DNA of 18,642 nt from NCBI GenBank assembly GCA_038255145.1, contig JBBSLP010000084.1, forward strand, positions 1 to 18,642. The letters are read 5' to 3'. The stretch comes from WHTX01 sp038255145. Its GTDB lineage: Bacteria; Actinomycetota; Acidimicrobiia; Acidimicrobiales; CAIXPF01. Below, one piece after another: positions 6,967-13,869 of this stretch. Both the position numbers and the translations under genes were made by a program. The notes under the pieces are model-generated. The model worked only from the letters and a program-made list of their open reading frames with translations. It had not been told where the DNA came from and searched no databases. The number at the start of each line of letters is the position of its first letter. The first letter of the stretch is position 1.

Positions 6967-7618
6967 GGCCGGACCTTACGTCGTGCCCCCCCGACCCGGC
7001 GCCCACGGGCACGGGGTCGGGCCGGGCCGGGGATGCGGTAGGTCGCACCGGGGTCGGTCGGGCCCCGGTGGGGTGGTGGCGGCGACCCTCGTCCCGCGTT
7101 CCCCCTCGGACCCGGATGTAGGTCAGCACGGTGACGGCCACGGTCACCGCGGCCACCATGGCGACGAACACCGGGGACCCGCCGTCGGTCCCCGCCGTCA
7201 GCCCGTGCACGGTGGCCAGGGCGAACAGCGGGAAGCTGGCCATGTGCACCAGCCGCCACAGCTTGCGGGGCAGGCGCTTGCGGGCCAGGGACGTGAGCTC
7301 GACGGCCAGGAGCAGGTACGTGGCGGTGATGCCCCAGGCCACGGCCACGGGGTGCCAGCTGCCGGTGAAGGGGACGAGGACCTCGACGAGGCCGAAGTGC
7401 ACGTAGCCGTCGGCCACGATGGCCGACACGTGCACGACGGTGAAGATGACGGCCAGGCCGCCGATGAAGCGGTGCAGGTCCAACAACCACCGGGGGCGGG
7501 GACGTGGGCCCAGGGCCTGGGTGGACAGGGCCAGGCCCCACAGCACGCTGGCCGACAGCAGGCCCCAGCCGACCATGCCGCTGGCCCGGGCCACGTACCA
7601 CCACAACTGGTCGGTCAT
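6863..7618 (-). CDS. Ferric-reductase-like (YedZ/MsrQ type) haem-binding transmembrane protein
   Basis: A 251-residue membrane protein with about five or six helices in the first 172 residues. Paired histidines on two helices match the b-type haem ligands of the ferric-reductase-like transmembrane domain: H49 and H63 (LDLHRFIGG, FTVVHVSAI), and H125 and H138 (WRLVHMASF, LATVHGLTAG). The expected role is electron transfer across the membrane to an external flavoprotein or metal. The ATG overlaps the ApbE stop by 4 bp. Beyond the last helix (around VTVLTYIRVRGG) there is a 79-residue Arg/Pro/Ala-rich tail of no recognisable fold, which runs 104 bp into the hydratase gene. In the neighbouring frame a TAA at 6976-6978 would end the protein just before the hydratase start, so a one-base indel after residue ~172 is possible but unproven. 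Confidence 0.85.
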   Translation of the reverse strand: MTDQLWWYVARASGMVGWGLLSASVLWGLALSTQALGPRPRPRWLLDLHRFIGGLAVIFTVVHVSAIVADGYVHFGLVEVLVPFTGSWHPVAVAWGITATYLLLAVELTSLARKRLPRKLWRLVHMASFPLFALATVHGLTAGTDGGSPVFVAMVAAVTVAVTVLTYIRVRGGTRDEGRRHHPTGARPTPVRPTASPARPDPVPVGAGSGGHDVRSGHGPRDGAVLRRRRHRPDHARPPRTAQRHQRGPAP

Positions 7619-8652
7619 CGTCGGGCCCCCGGTGCCGGCGCGCCGTCGACCGGCAGCAGGTCGTCGACCCCCGGTGGGGTGAGGAGGGAGGGCAGCGCCG
7701 TTCCGCCCAGGAAGGAGGACAGACCGGCCGTGGCCCGCACCACCCCGTCGAGGTCGACGGTCAGGGCCTGGGCGCCGCGGGGTCCGACGGTGTCGAGGGC
7801 GGCGTCGGGACCGTCGAGCAGCACCGCAGTGGCCAGGACCTCGGCCCGCCACGCCTCGCCCGCCACCACGGTGGCCAGGTTAAGCGAGGTCACCGCCGGT
7901 CGTCCGGTGGCCGGGTCGACCACGTGGTGGGCCCCTTCGCCGTCCACGGTCCACCGCCGCAGGAGCGTGGTCGAGGTGGCCAGGGCCCCTTCGGTCAGAC
8001 CGACCAGGGCCACGGGGGAGGCCGCCCACGGGTGCTCGACGGCCACCGTCCAACCGCCGTCGGGACCGGTCCCCGCCACCCGCACATCGCCGCCGACGTT
8101 CACGCACACACCGGCCGCGCCGGCCGACAGCACGTCGCCGGCCACCAGGTCCGCAGCCAGGCCCTTGCCGATGCCGCCGGGGTCGAAGCCGACACCGGCG
8201 GGCAGGGTGACCAGGACGCGGTCCCAGGTGATGGCGCCGCACGCCGAGGCCGTGGGCGGGCGCCAGCTCGACGGGTGCCGGGCCTCGGCGTGGGCCCGGC
8301 GGTCGGCGCCGTGTCCGCCCGGTCGACCGATGAGCTCCTCGAAGGAGCGGTCGTAGCCGGCGCCGACGACGGCGCCGAGGACGGTGGGGTCGAAGGAACC
8401 ACGGGTCAGGCGCCAGGCCTCGACGGCCCGCTCGACGAGGAGCACGGTGTCGGGGGCCACGGGGATGGCCCGACCGGCGTGGCGGTTGAGCCGGCTCACG
8501 TCGCTCTCGGGCAGGAAGCGGCTCCAACGGCGTTCGAGGTCGGCCAGCCTGTGCCGAGCCCCCTCGAGGTGAGCCGGGCTGCCGCCGACGACGATGATGT
8601 GGGCGTCGCTGCCCATGGCCCGCAGGCGGATCTCGTGCACGGCTGGCGTCAT
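7615..8652 (-). CDS. apbE: ApbE family FAD:protein FMN transferase
   Basis: A 345-residue ApbE-type enzyme. The family moves FMN from FAD onto a Thr or Ser of a target protein (Mg2+-dependent flavinylation) or trims FAD in the periplasm. Visible motifs, in order: RAMGSDAHI near the N-terminus, RWSRFLPESDVSRLNRHAG (~42-60), GSFDPTVLGAVVGAGYDRS, GFDPGGIGKGLAADLV (the central FAD-binding signature), VCVNVGGDVRVAG, and HHVVDPATGRPAVTSLNLAT toward the C-terminus. There is no clear signal peptide, which is usual for cytoplasmic or differently exported actinobacterial members. It starts one base after the stop of the upstream small gene and overlaps the ferric-reductase-like gene by 4 bp, so the three are one translational unit. 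No FMN-binding acceptor domain is encoded in the window. Confidence 0.92.
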   Translation of the reverse strand: MTPAVHEIRLRAMGSDAHIIVVGGSPAHLEGARHRLADLERRWSRFLPESDVSRLNRHAGRAIPVAPDTVLLVERAVEAWRLTRGSFDPTVLGAVVGAGYDRSFEELIGRPGGHGADRRAHAEARHPSSWRPPTASACGAITWDRVLVTLPAGVGFDPGGIGKGLAADLVAGDVLSAGAAGVCVNVGGDVRVAGTGPDGGWTVAVEHPWAASPVALVGLTEGALATSTTLLRRWTVDGEGAHHVVDPATGRPAVTSLNLATVVAGEAWRAEVLATAVLLDGPDAALDTVGPRGAQALTVDLDGVVRATAGLSSFLGGTALPSLLTPPGVDDLLPVDGAPAPGARR

Positions 8653-8653
8653 G

Positions 8654-9007
8654 TCAGCTCCCCTTGCTGGTCGTCTGGGCCTGGGCGGCGGGCTCGGCGG
8701 CGACGGCTGCGGTGGTGGTCGTGGTCGGCGCCTCGGTGGTGGTCGGCGCCGCCGCCATGGTGATCGGCGTGCTCGTGGCGGTCGTCGTCGGCACCGTGGT
8801 CACCACCGCGGCCGCGACCTCGTCGGCGGCCGCGGTGGCGGCGTACGAGGGGGCGGAGAGGGCCAGGTAGCCGCTGAGCAGGAGCATGGCCGTCACGCTG
8901 GTGGTGGCGGTCAGGCGACGGGCCCGGCTGGCGGGATGGCGGGTGCGGGCCGGCAATTGGCGGGGCGGTCGCGGTGCATCGGCGCCGGGTGGGGGAGAGG
9001 GGGGCAT
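8654..9007 (-). CDS. Small Thr/Ala-rich membrane-anchored protein, first gene of the flavin-transfer operon
   Basis: A 117-residue protein not assigned to a family. It has a Pro/Arg-rich cytoplasmic N-terminus (~1-30), one hydrophobic helix (TSVTAMLLLSGYLALSAPSYA, ~36-56), then an extracytoplasmic tail dominated by Thr, Ala, Pro and Val (TTTEAPTTTTTAAV), ending TTSKGS. The ATG at 9007 is preferred because GAGG lies five bases upstream; an in-frame ATG at 9058 would add 17 residues. Actinobacterial FMN-binding-domain proteins next to apbE often begin with just such a helix and Thr-rich linker, but here the frame stops before any FMN-binding domain. It could be a truncated flavin acceptor or a small partner in its own right. 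No canonical ApbE target motif (D-x-x-S/G-x-x-S/T-x-x-T type) is visible. Confidence 0.65.
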   Translation of the reverse strand: MPPSPPPGADAPRPPRQLPARTRHPASRARRLTATTSVTAMLLLSGYLALSAPSYAATAAADEVAAAVVTTVPTTTATSTPITMAAAPTTTEAPTTTTTAAVAAEPAAQAQTTSKGS

Positions 9008-9033
9008 GAGGACCTCGGTAGGTGGGGGTGAGC

Positions 9034-9105
9034 CCAGGTTGGGAACCCCACCTGGCAACCAGCTGAAGGCGCGGTGCCAGCTCGCCAGGTAAGAGCTTCC
9101 AGCTC
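9034..9105 (-). promoter_or_regulatory. Candidate structured 5' leader of the small protein-apbE-ferric reductase operon
   Basis: Read on the minus strand, CCTGGC (plus 9089-9084) can pair with GCCAGG (9056-9051), enclosing a 27-base loop with further pairing. The same CCAGG can instead pair with CCTGG (9038-9034) to form a compact hairpin, 9055-9034 (six pairs, one mismatch, three G-C pairs, AA loop). The two structures exclude each other, as in attenuators or riboswitches. The compact hairpin ends about 26 bases before the start codon and close to the ribosome binding site. No known riboswitch consensus was recognised. Confidence 0.35.
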
Positions 9106-9189
9106 ACAGCGGCCGGCGGAGCTCGCCGGTCACCGGCGGTGGGCCGCGGTGTGACGTGGGGTCCGCCGGGTGCGTACCGTTGGTGGGTG

Positions 9190-9594
9190 ATGGAGCCCAC
9201 GCTGTCGATCCCGGTCCGTGAACTGCCTTCGGAGCGCCCGGCCGCCGACCGCTTCATGCGCCGGCTGCTCCGCCTGCCCGAGGTGGCCCCCCACGGCAGC
9301 GTGCGCGACGCCCAGTCGGCGTTCAGCAAGTCGATCCTCATCTCGGCCGTCCGCTGCCTGCTGACCTACGTGGTCATCCCCCTGCTGGGTCCGGTCGTGG
9401 GCCTCAGCGGTTCGGTCGGCCCCGTGCTCGGCCTGGTGCTCGGCCTGGCCTCGGCCATCTCCATCACGTTGTCGACGCGGCGTTTCTTCGCCGCTGACCA
9501 CCGCTTCCGGTGGGCCTACGCGGCCATCGGCGGCACCATCTTCCTGATGCTCATCGTCTTCGCCGTCCGCGACATCTCCGCCCTGGTCAGCTGA
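9190..9594 (+). CDS. Conserved actinobacterial small membrane protein, function unknown
   Basis: A 134-residue protein with a soluble N-terminus (~1-45) and three hydrophobic segments: ISAVRCLLTYVVIPLLGPVVG (~55-75), VGPVLGLVLGLASAISITL (~80-98) and WAYAAIGGTIFLMLIVFAV (~110-128), ending RDISALVS. Similar unnamed membrane proteins are common in actinobacteria, but I cannot give a function. The ATG at 9190 follows a weak GGTGGG. An in-frame start at 9139 would add 17 residues lying in the divergent intergenic region. TACCGT at 9175-9180 could act as a -10 for a nearly leaderless transcript. The stop is one base before the start of the YbaN-like gene, so the two are probably co-expressed. Confidence 0.75.
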   Translation: MEPTLSIPVRELPSERPAADRFMRRLLRLPEVAPHGSVRDAQSAFSKSILISAVRCLLTYVVIPLLGPVVGLSGSVGPVLGLVLGLASAISITLSTRRFFAADHRFRWAYAAIGGTIFLMLIVFAVRDISALVS

Positions 9595-9595
9595 G

Positions 9596-10051
9596 TTGGC
9601 CGCCCCCGACGGCGACGAGCTGCCCCCCGGGAGGGGACGGGCCCGCAGATGGCTGTGGTTCGCCGTGGGCTGGGTGTCCGTCGCCATCGGCGGCATCGGC
9701 GTGGTCGTGCCCGGCCTGCCCACCACGGTGTTCTTCATCGTGGCCGCGTCGTGCTTCGCCCGCTCCAGCCCCCGCTTCGAACGTTGGGTGCTCGACCTGC
9801 CCAAGATCGGCCCCCTGGTCCGTGACCACCGGGCCGGGCTGGGCATGCCCCGGCGGGCCAAGGCCTTCGCCGTGGGCTTCATCCTGTTCTTCTCCCTGCT
9901 GAGCGCGGTGCTGCTGCGGGAGCGGTGGGCCGTCAGCGTCGTGGTGCTGGTGGCGGCGGCGGTGGGGGTGGCCTACGTGGCCCTGCGGGTCCCCACCCGC
10001 GAACTGGTGCTCGCGGGCCGGCCCGCGGTCGATCCCCCGCCGTCGGCGTAG
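9596..10051 (+). CDS. YbaN/DUF454 family inner-membrane protein
   Basis: A 151-residue protein of the DUF454 (YbaN) family. The family signature is clear: WFAVGWVSVAIGGIGVVVPG followed by LPTTVFFIVAASCFARSSPR, then FERWVLDLPKIGPLVRDHRA and GMPRRAKAFAVGFILFFSLL, with a last hydrophobic stretch WAVSVVVLVAAAVGVAYVAL. The role of the family is unknown; it is a small integral inner-membrane protein. The TTG at 9596 is the only start between the upstream stop and the conserved RRWLWFAVG. It is consistent with coupling to the gene ending at 9594, but it lacks a clear ribosome binding site, so the N-terminal ~16 residues are uncertain. Confidence 0.88.
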   Translation: MAAPDGDELPPGRGRARRWLWFAVGWVSVAIGGIGVVVPGLPTTVFFIVAASCFARSSPRFERWVLDLPKIGPLVRDHRAGLGMPRRAKAFAVGFILFFSLLSAVLLRERWAVSVVVLVAAAVGVAYVALRVPTRELVLAGRPAVDPPPSA

Positions 10052-10250
10052 TCGACGCGGTTCGTCCCCTTCCGATCGCCGCCACCAGGACCGATGGCGC
10101 CGACTTGACGGCGGATCGTGGCGCCTTCTGTCAGGTTCTGTACAGAAATTGCGCCACAAGAAATGTTCACGGCATTGTTGGGAAACAGTCCGGAAACTGA
10201 AGCCCTCTACGTTCACCGCCGCGTCGAAGTACGACTCCCGGGGAGGGACT
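10052..10250 (+). promoter_or_regulatory. Control region of the urea operon, with a 12-bp perfect palindrome
   Basis: This 199-bp gap is clearly less GC-rich than its surroundings and should hold the promoter of the urt-ure operon. TTCTGTACAGAA at 10136-10147 is a perfect palindrome and an operator candidate. Downstream are GGAAAC at 10181-10186 and 10192-10197, exactly one helical turn (11 bp) apart, with GAAAT at 10160-10164 two turns before. GlnR boxes in actinobacteria consist of GTNAC and GAAAC half-sites at 11-bp spacing. Only GAAAC-type halves are seen here, so nitrogen control by GlnR is plausible but weakly supported. TTGACG at 10105-10110 may be a -35, but no good -10 follows at 16-18 bp. 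Confidence 0.45.
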
Positions 10251-11546
10251 TTGTCCAGACACAGGAAGACAACTGTCTTCAGCGCACTAGCGCTCTCGTT
10301 GGCGCTGTTCGCCGCGGGTTGCGGTGGTGGCGACGATGACAGCGCAAGTGACACGACGGCTGCGGGCACCGCCGCGAGCGCCGCGGCGGGCGGCACCGTC
10401 AAGGTGGGCATCCTGCACTCGCTCACGGGAACGATGTCCATCTCGGAGAAGGCGGTCGTCGACTCCGAGAAGTTGGCCATCGACGAGATCAACGCCAGTG
10501 GTGGTGTGCTCGGCAAGCAGATCGAGGCCATCACCGAAGACGGCGCCTCGGACTGGCCCACCTTCGCGGCCAAGGCCGAGAAGCTGCTCAACAAGGACAA
10601 GGTCGCCGTGGTGTTCGGCGGTTGGACCTCGGCCAGCCGCAAGGCCATGCTGCCCGTCTTCGAGGGCAACAAGGGCCTGCTCTTCTACCCGGTCCAGTAC
10701 GAGGGCCTCGAGGCGTCGCCCAACATCTTCTACACCGGCGCCACCACGAACCAGCAGATCATCCCGGCTCTCGACTACCTCAAGGAAGAGGGCCTGACCA
10801 AGGTCTACCTGGTGGGATCGGACTACGTCTTCCCCCGTACGGCCAACAAGATCATCAAGGCCTACGCCGAGGCGAACGGTCTCGAGATCATGGGCGAGGA
10901 CTACCTGCCCCTGGGTGACACGAACGTCCAGACCATCGTGTCCAACGTGATCGCGGCCAAGCCCCAGGTGGTGTTCAACACCCTCAACGGCGACAGCAAC
11001 GTGGCCTTCTTCAAGGAGCTCAAGGCCAAGGGCAACACGCCGGACAAGATCCAGACCGTGTCGGTGTCCGTGGCCGAGGAAGAGGTCACCGGCATCGGCC
11101 TCGACAACATCGAGGGCAACCTCGTGGCCTGGAACTACTACCAGACGACGGATGAGCCCAAGAACCCCGCCTTCGTGGCTGCCTTCAAGGAGGCCTACGG
11201 CGACGAGCGGGTGACCGCCGATCCCATCGAGGCCGGCTACAACGCCGTCTACATCTGGGCCGCCGCCGCCGAGAAGGCCGGTTCGTTCGATGTGCCCAAG
11301 ATCAAGGAAGCCGCCAAGGGCCTCGAGCTGGACACGCCGGAAGGGCCCATCACGGTCAGCGACTGGAACCAGCACATCTCCAAGACGGCCCGCATCGGCA
11401 AGATCAACAGCGAGGGCCTGATCGACGAGGTGTGGGCATCGGACGCTCCCATCGAGCCCGATCCCTGCCTGGCCAACTACAACTGGGCCGCCGGCCTGGC
11501 CACCAGCGAGTGCGATGTCGCCCTCAAGGCGGCAGGCAAGAACTGA
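10251..11546 (+). CDS. urtA: Urea ABC transporter substrate-binding lipoprotein UrtA
   Basis: A 431-residue periplasmic-binding-type lipoprotein. The TTG at 10251 was chosen because GGGAGGG precedes it at 10241-10247 and because it gives a normal signal: basic SRHRKTT, a hydrophobic core, and the lipobox FAAGC with Cys24 as the lipidated residue, followed by a Gly/Asp/Ser/Ala-rich linker. Extending to 10149 would add 34 residues of unlikely N-terminus. The mature protein begins VKVGILHSLTGTMSISEKAV, characteristic of urea/amide-binding Urt/Fmd proteins. It continues with GGWTSASRKAMLPVFEGNKG, LLFYPVQYEGLEASPNIFYTG, GSDYVFPRTANKI and a family-typical C-terminal half. It captures urea outside the membrane and delivers it to UrtBC. 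Its position ahead of urtBCDE and ureABC makes the urea assignment firm. Confidence 0.95.
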   Translation: MSRHRKTTVFSALALSLALFAAGCGGGDDDSASDTTAAGTAASAAAGGTVKVGILHSLTGTMSISEKAVVDSEKLAIDEINASGGVLGKQIEAITEDGASDWPTFAAKAEKLLNKDKVAVVFGGWTSASRKAMLPVFEGNKGLLFYPVQYEGLEASPNIFYTGATTNQQIIPALDYLKEEGLTKVYLVGSDYVFPRTANKIIKAYAEANGLEIMGEDYLPLGDTNVQTIVSNVIAAKPQVVFNTLNGDSNVAFFKELKAKGNTPDKIQTVSVSVAEEEVTGIGLDNIEGNLVAWNYYQTTDEPKNPAFVAAFKEAYGDERVTADPIEAGYNAVYIWAAAAEKAGSFDVPKIKEAAKGLELDTPEGPITVSDWNQHISKTARIGKINSEGLIDEVWASDAPIEPDPCLANYNWAAGLATSECDVALKAAGKN

Positions 11547-11563
11547 GCTGACGCTCACGCCGA

Positions 11564-11593
11564 GGACGCCGCCCGGTACGCCGGGCGGCGTCC
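11564..11593 (+). terminator. Strong perfect stem-loop between urtA and urtB
   Basis: GGACGCCGCCCGG (11564-11576) and CCGGGCGGCGTCC (11581-11593) are perfect 13-bp arms around a TACG tetraloop, 17 bases after the urtA stop. There is no T-tract, so it is not a classical intrinsic terminator. In other binding-protein transport operons such hairpins cause partial termination or protect the upstream mRNA, giving more binding protein than permease. The same is inferred here. Confidence 0.7.
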
Positions 11594-11643
11594 GCCGCGG
11601 TGCTGTCGCCCGCCAGCGCGACCACCGCCAGAGGTCCCGTCCC

Positions 11644-11696
11644 GCTTGCACCCTCCAGCCGCACCCATCAGCTGCACCCATCGGCTGCACCCATCG
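11644..11696 (+). repeat. 13-bp tandem repeat directly upstream of urtB
   Basis: The unit GCTGCACCCATCG is present at 11671-11683 and 11684-11696, with a near copy at 11658-11670 (two differences) and a degenerate 14-base copy at 11644-11657. The array ends 11 bases before the urtB start codon and reaches the edge of its ribosome binding site. The unit is not a multiple of three, so the stretch is unlikely to be coding. It may affect translation or simply reflect local duplication. Confidence 0.85.
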
Positions 11697-11707
11697 ACGA
11701 GGCGCCC

Positions 11708-12619
11708 GTGCAATCGTTCCTGCAACAGCTCTTCATCGGCTCGAGCCTGGCCTCGATCCTGCTGCTCGCCGCCCTCGGCCTGACCTTCACGTTCGGCCAG
11801 ATGGGCATCATCAACATGGCCCACGGTGAGTTCATCATGGCCGGGGCCTACGTCCCCTACGCCCTGCAGACCGGCATCCTCGCCGGCAGCGTGGGCGGTG
11901 CCTTCCTGGTGGCCATGCCCGTGGCCTTCGTGGTCGTGGGCCTGATGGGCGTGGTGCTCTACCGCCTGCTGTTGCGGCGCATGCTGAACCGGACGTTGGA
12001 CACCCTGCTGGTCACGGTGGGTGTGTCACTGATCATGCAGCAGCTGGCCCGGGACATCTTCGGGGCCCAGAACGTCGAGGTGATCGCCCCCACGTTCCTG
12101 CGGGGCAACTGGGAGGTGGCCGGCGTGATCATGCCCCACACCCGCCTCTTCATCATCGGGCTGGTGGCGGCCATCGTCGTCGGCCTGTCGGCCTTCCTGG
12201 CCAAGGCCCCCCAGGGCCGGCGCATGCGGGCCGTCATGCAGCACCGCCAGCTGGCCTCGGTCAGCGGCCTCAAGACGAGCCGGGTCGACGCCGCCACCTT
12301 CTTCGTGGGCTCGGCCCTGGCCGGTCTGGCCGGGGTGGCCGTGGCCCTCATCGGACCCATCGGATCGGCGGTGGGCACCGACTACGTGGTCGACGCCTTC
12401 CTCGTCGTCATCGTCGGCGGCCTGGGCAAGTTGCGGGGCACGATCATCGCGGCGGTCGCCTTGGGCCTGCTCAACGCCTACATCGAGAAGTACCTGTCCG
12501 GGGTGTCCCAGTCGGCGGCCAGCCTGGCCAAGGCCGTCGTCCTCGGCTGCGTGATCCTGTTCCTGCAGTTCCGCCCGAACGGCATCGTGTCGTTCCGCAC
12601 TCGGGGGTTGGCCACGTGA
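11708..12619 (+). CDS. urtB: Urea ABC transporter permease UrtB
   Basis: A 303-residue membrane protein of the LivH/UrtB family. The GTG at 11708 has GAGG five bases upstream (11699-11702) and gives the standard start VQSFLQQLFIGSSLASILLL. The upstream in-frame ATG at 11600 would translate the tandem repeat and is rejected. Motifs: AALGLTFTFGQMGIINMAHG and EFIMAGAYVPY (the conserved branched-chain permease block), a cytoplasmic loop with FLAKAPQGRRMRAVMQHRQL facing the ATPases, DAATFFVGSALAGLAGVAVA, and the family-typical VVIVGGLGKLRGTIIAA. It forms the urea channel together with UrtC. Its stop overlaps the urtC GTG by 4 bp. Confidence 0.95.
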   Translation: MQSFLQQLFIGSSLASILLLAALGLTFTFGQMGIINMAHGEFIMAGAYVPYALQTGILAGSVGGAFLVAMPVAFVVVGLMGVVLYRLLLRRMLNRTLDTLLVTVGVSLIMQQLARDIFGAQNVEVIAPTFLRGNWEVAGVIMPHTRLFIIGLVAAIVVGLSAFLAKAPQGRRMRAVMQHRQLASVSGLKTSRVDAATFFVGSALAGLAGVAVALIGPIGSAVGTDYVVDAFLVVIVGGLGKLRGTIIAAVALGLLNAYIEKYLSGVSQSAASLAKAVVLGCVILFLQFRPNGIVSFRTRGLAT

Positions 12620-13869
12620 GCCAGACCACGGACACCGCCGACGCCGTCGCCACCCAGGAGGCCCTGGACCTGGCCGTGGCCGAACGGGTTGGCCCTTCGG
12701 CCGCCCCCGTCGCCCCCCCGGTGACCAGCCGGCGACGCTCACCCATGACCCGCCTGGGCCTGGGGACCGACAACCCCTGGGTGGGCCGGGCCGTGTTCGT
12801 GGCCTTCGCCCTGGTGCTGCTGGCCATCCCCACCCTGTTGGACGACCCCACCCGCATCCGCCAGTGGGCCGAGTACCTGTCCTACGCCATGATCGCCGTG
12901 GGCATCGACATCGCCTGGGGCTACGGCGGCATGTTGACCATGGGCCAGGGCGTGTTCTTCGGCCTGGGCGCCTACGCCATGGGCATGCACCTGTCCCTCG
13001 AACAGGTGCCCGACGGCCAGATCCCCCAGTTCATGTCGCTCTACGCCGACAACACCGAGCTGCCGCTGATCTGGCGGCCCTTCGGTTCGTTGTGGTTCGC
13101 CGTGCTGGCGGCGATCCTGATACCGGCCATCGTGGCCGCCTGCCTGGGCCTGCTCGTGTTCAAGCGCCGCATCCGCGGCCCGTACTTCGCCATCCTCACC
13201 CAGGCCTCGGCCCTGATCTTCTCGCTGATCCTCATCGGCCAGCTGAAGCTCACCGCCGGCACCAACGGCCTGACCAACTTCACCACCGTCTTCGGGCGCC
13301 AGCGCTACGACCCCGACACGAACACCTTCCTCTACTACCTGGCCGCCGGGGCCCTGCTGGTGGTGGTGCTGGTGGCCATGTTGGTGGTGCGCAGCCGCTT
13401 CGGGCGCCTGCTGGTGGCCACCCGTGACGGTGAGGACCGGGTCCGCTTCCTGGGCTACGACCCCGCCGTGGTCAAGACGATCGCCTTCGCCCTGTCCGCG
13501 GCCATGGCCGGCCTGGCCGGGGCCCTGGCTGCCCCCATCATCGGCATCGTCGCCCCCGACCAGTTCTCCGTGCTCCCCTCCATCCTCATGGTGTGCTGGG
13601 TGGCCGTCGGCGGCCGCGGCACCCTGTGGGGGGCCGTCCTCGGCGCCATCGTCGTCAGCTGGAGCCAGACCAAGTTCAGCGAGACCCGCCCCGACGACTG
13701 GGTGTACTTCCAGGGGGCGCTGTTCATCGTGGTGGTCGGCTTCCTGCCCGGCGGCATCGCCGGCACCCTGACCTGGCTGCGCCGCCGGGTCGCCCCCAGC
13801 CCGTCGGCCGAACCGGCCTCGCCGCTGTCCTCCGCCCTGCCCGTCGGTGCCGAAGGAGTGGTGGCGTGA
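12616..13869 (+). CDS. urtC: Urea ABC transporter permease UrtC
   Basis: A 417-residue LivM/UrtC-type permease. The GTG at 12616 forms a GTGA overlap with the urtB stop. Residues 1-50 are a cytoplasmic extension rich in Ala, Pro and Arg, longer than in many relatives. The membrane part starts near residue 55 (WVGRAVFVAFALVLLAIPTL) and contains YLSYAMIAVGIDIAWGYGGM, LTMGQGVFFGLGAYAMGMHL (the conserved permease motif) and RGPYFAILTQASALIFSLIL. It also has the cytoplasmic ATPase-contact loop (GRLLVATRDGEDRVRFLGYD) and SVLPSILMVCWVAVGGRGTL. It ends with a short polar tail after the last helix. It pairs with UrtB, and its stop overlaps the urtD GTG. Confidence 0.95.
   Translation: MSQTTDTADAVATQEALDLAVAERVGPSAAPVAPPVTSRRRSPMTRLGLGTDNPWVGRAVFVAFALVLLAIPTLLDDPTRIRQWAEYLSYAMIAVGIDIAWGYGGMLTMGQGVFFGLGAYAMGMHLSLEQVPDGQIPQFMSLYADNTELPLIWRPFGSLWFAVLAAILIPAIVAACLGLLVFKRRIRGPYFAILTQASALIFSLILIGQLKLTAGTNGLTNFTTVFGRQRYDPDTNTFLYYLAAGALLVVVLVAMLVVRSRFGRLLVATRDGEDRVRFLGYDPAVVKTIAFALSAAMAGLAGALAAPIIGIVAPDQFSVLPSILMVCWVAVGGRGTLWGAVLGAIVVSWSQTKFSETRPDDWVYFQGALFIVVVGFLPGGIAGTLTWLRRRVAPSPSAEPASPLSSALPVGAEGVVA

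Noticed and set aside
10131..10147. LexA (SOS) box upstream of urtA
   Set aside because: Actinobacterial LexA sites are GAAC-N4-GTTC; TTCTGTACAGAA does not match.
10287..11690. Long minus-strand open frame of 467 codons opposite urtA
   Set aside because: Same shadow effect. UrtA on the plus strand has a full set of family motifs, and the antisense product resembles nothing.
11644..11696. CRISPR array reading of the repeats upstream of urtB
   Set aside because: Units are 13 bp, directly adjacent with no spacers, and there are no cas genes. The same applies to the 16-bp and 18-bp arrays.
11600..11707. ATG at 11600 as urtB start
   Set aside because: It would add 36 residues translated from the 13-bp tandem repeat. 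GTG 11708 has a ribosome binding site and the standard UrtB N-terminus.
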